Source: Pseudomonadota bacterium
GTDB taxonomy: Bacteria; Pseudomonadota; Gammaproteobacteria; Steroidobacterales; Woeseiaceae
Length of the DNA stretch: 5,199 bases
Assembly: GCA_022567775.1 (NCBI GenBank)
Contig: JADFGH010000190.1
Location: 1 to 5,199, forward strand
Direction of reading: 5' to 3'
Shown here: positions 4,839 through 5,199 of the stretch, one piece after another
How positions within the stretch are numbered: the first letter of the stretch is position 1
How the letters are laid out: each line of letters opens with the position of its first letter
Program-made: the position numbers and the translations under genes
The notes under the pieces: model-generated
Database searches by the model: none
What the model was told of the DNA's origin: nothing
The model's input: only the letters and a program-made list of their open reading frames with translations

Positions 4839-5199
4839 ATGAAAAAGATACTGATCTCGACTATTTTCACATGCCTCATATTCTTTGCGGGCTCGGGGGC
4901 TGTTTCGGCACAGGATGACGGAATGCTGGTCATTCCGGTTGAGTTGTTTACCTGCACTTACAACAACCGACAAGACCCGGATGATCTGGACAAAGTAATT
5001 GACAGATGGAACGCCTGGGCGGATCGGAATGAAATTGACGACTATGCGGCATGGACGCTGACGCCCTACTATTTCGGTCCCGACCAGGAATTCGACGTAA
5101 TCTGGATGGGTGCCGGTAAAACTGCCGTTGCGTTGGGCAAGGCACAGGATGCGTACCTGGCGGAAGATGCCGGGCTCGAGGAAGATTTCGAAGAGGTGA
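4839..5199 (+). CDS. Secreted protein of unknown function, N-terminal part
   Basis: The first 120 codons are seen; the frame runs off the right edge. Residues 1-24 form a clear Sec signal peptide: Lys-Lys, a hydrophobic core (ILISTIFTCLIFFAG), and a VSA-QDD cleavage site after Ala24. The protein is therefore probably periplasmic or secreted. The mature part reads as a beta strand (30-38, ending in Cys39), a helix rich in acid and Trp (DPDDLDKVIDRWNAWADRN, 46-64), a strand (YAAWTLTPYYFG, 69-80), another strand (FDVIWMG, 85-91) and a helix (KTAVALGKAQDAYL, 94-107). This beta-alpha-beta-beta-alpha order would suit a ferredoxin-like or dimeric alpha/beta-barrel domain, which is an inference from pattern only. 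I have the impression of similar uncharacterised proteins in marine gammaproteobacteria. The gene has its own ribosome-binding site and a 148-base upstream gap, so it is probably transcribed separately. Confidence 0.82.
   Translation, partial: MKKILISTIFTCLIFFAGSGAVSAQDDGMLVIPVELFTCTYNNRQDPDDLDKVIDRWNAWADRNEIDDYAAWTLTPYYFGPDQEFDVIWMGAGKTAVALGKAQDAYLAEDAGLEEDFEEV

Noticed and set aside
4736..4918. 60-codon plus-strand frame between the PLP enzyme and the secreted protein
   Set aside because: It overlaps the well-supported signal-peptide gene out of frame, and its product is a low-complexity Arg-rich start without a ribosome-binding site.
1..5199. CRISPR array, tRNA, insertion sequence or prophage signature
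   Set aside because: No regularly spaced repeats, cloverleaf-like segments, transposase motifs or terminal inverted repeats were seen on either strand.

Overview
The window comes from a bacterial chromosome, most likely a free-living gammaproteobacterium of marine or sediment type. This is inferred from moderate-to-high GC, the gene styles (2-oxoglutarate:ferredoxin oxidoreductase, Tat-exported SDR, DUF6249/ECF sigma pair, VC1184-type PLP enzyme) and short Shine-Dalgarno sites. No marker gene is present to fix the taxon. All convincing genes are on the + strand. I see no rRNA, tRNA, CRISPR array, insertion sequence or phage gene.

Layout: (1) 1-308, the 3' end of a korB-like gene, the beta subunit of a 2-oxoacid:ferredoxin oxidoreductase, cut by the left edge. 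(2) 390-1514, a complete Tat-signal, probably exported, NAD(P)-binding SDR-family protein. (3) 1515-1747, a 233-bp AT-richer gap with several small palindromes. (4) 1748-3025, a tightly packed three-gene unit: a 120-aa three-helix membrane protein (DUF6249-like), an ECF sigma factor that overlaps it by 28 bp, and a 115-aa two-helix membrane protein that overlaps the sigma gene by 8 bp. (5) 3026-3128, a hairpin-rich spacer. (6) 3129-3383, a small, unrecognised membrane-anchored protein with an uncertain start. (7) 3410-4690, a class V aminotransferase of the VC1184 'cysteine desulfurase-like' subfamily, in which Tyr occupies the position of the catalytic Cys. (8) 4839 to the right edge, the start of a secreted protein of unknown function.

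Functionally, the clearest unit is 1748-3025. A sigma factor sits between two membrane proteins and is translationally overlapped with both. This suggests membrane-linked control of the sigma factor by a protein without the usual zinc anti-sigma motif. The small membrane protein and the PLP enzyme are 26 bp apart and may share a transcript. The korB tail, the SDR and the secreted protein have no evident functional link to that unit. Most of the window is ordinary chromosomal content. The sigma module and the Cys-less desulfurase homologue deserve the closest second look.
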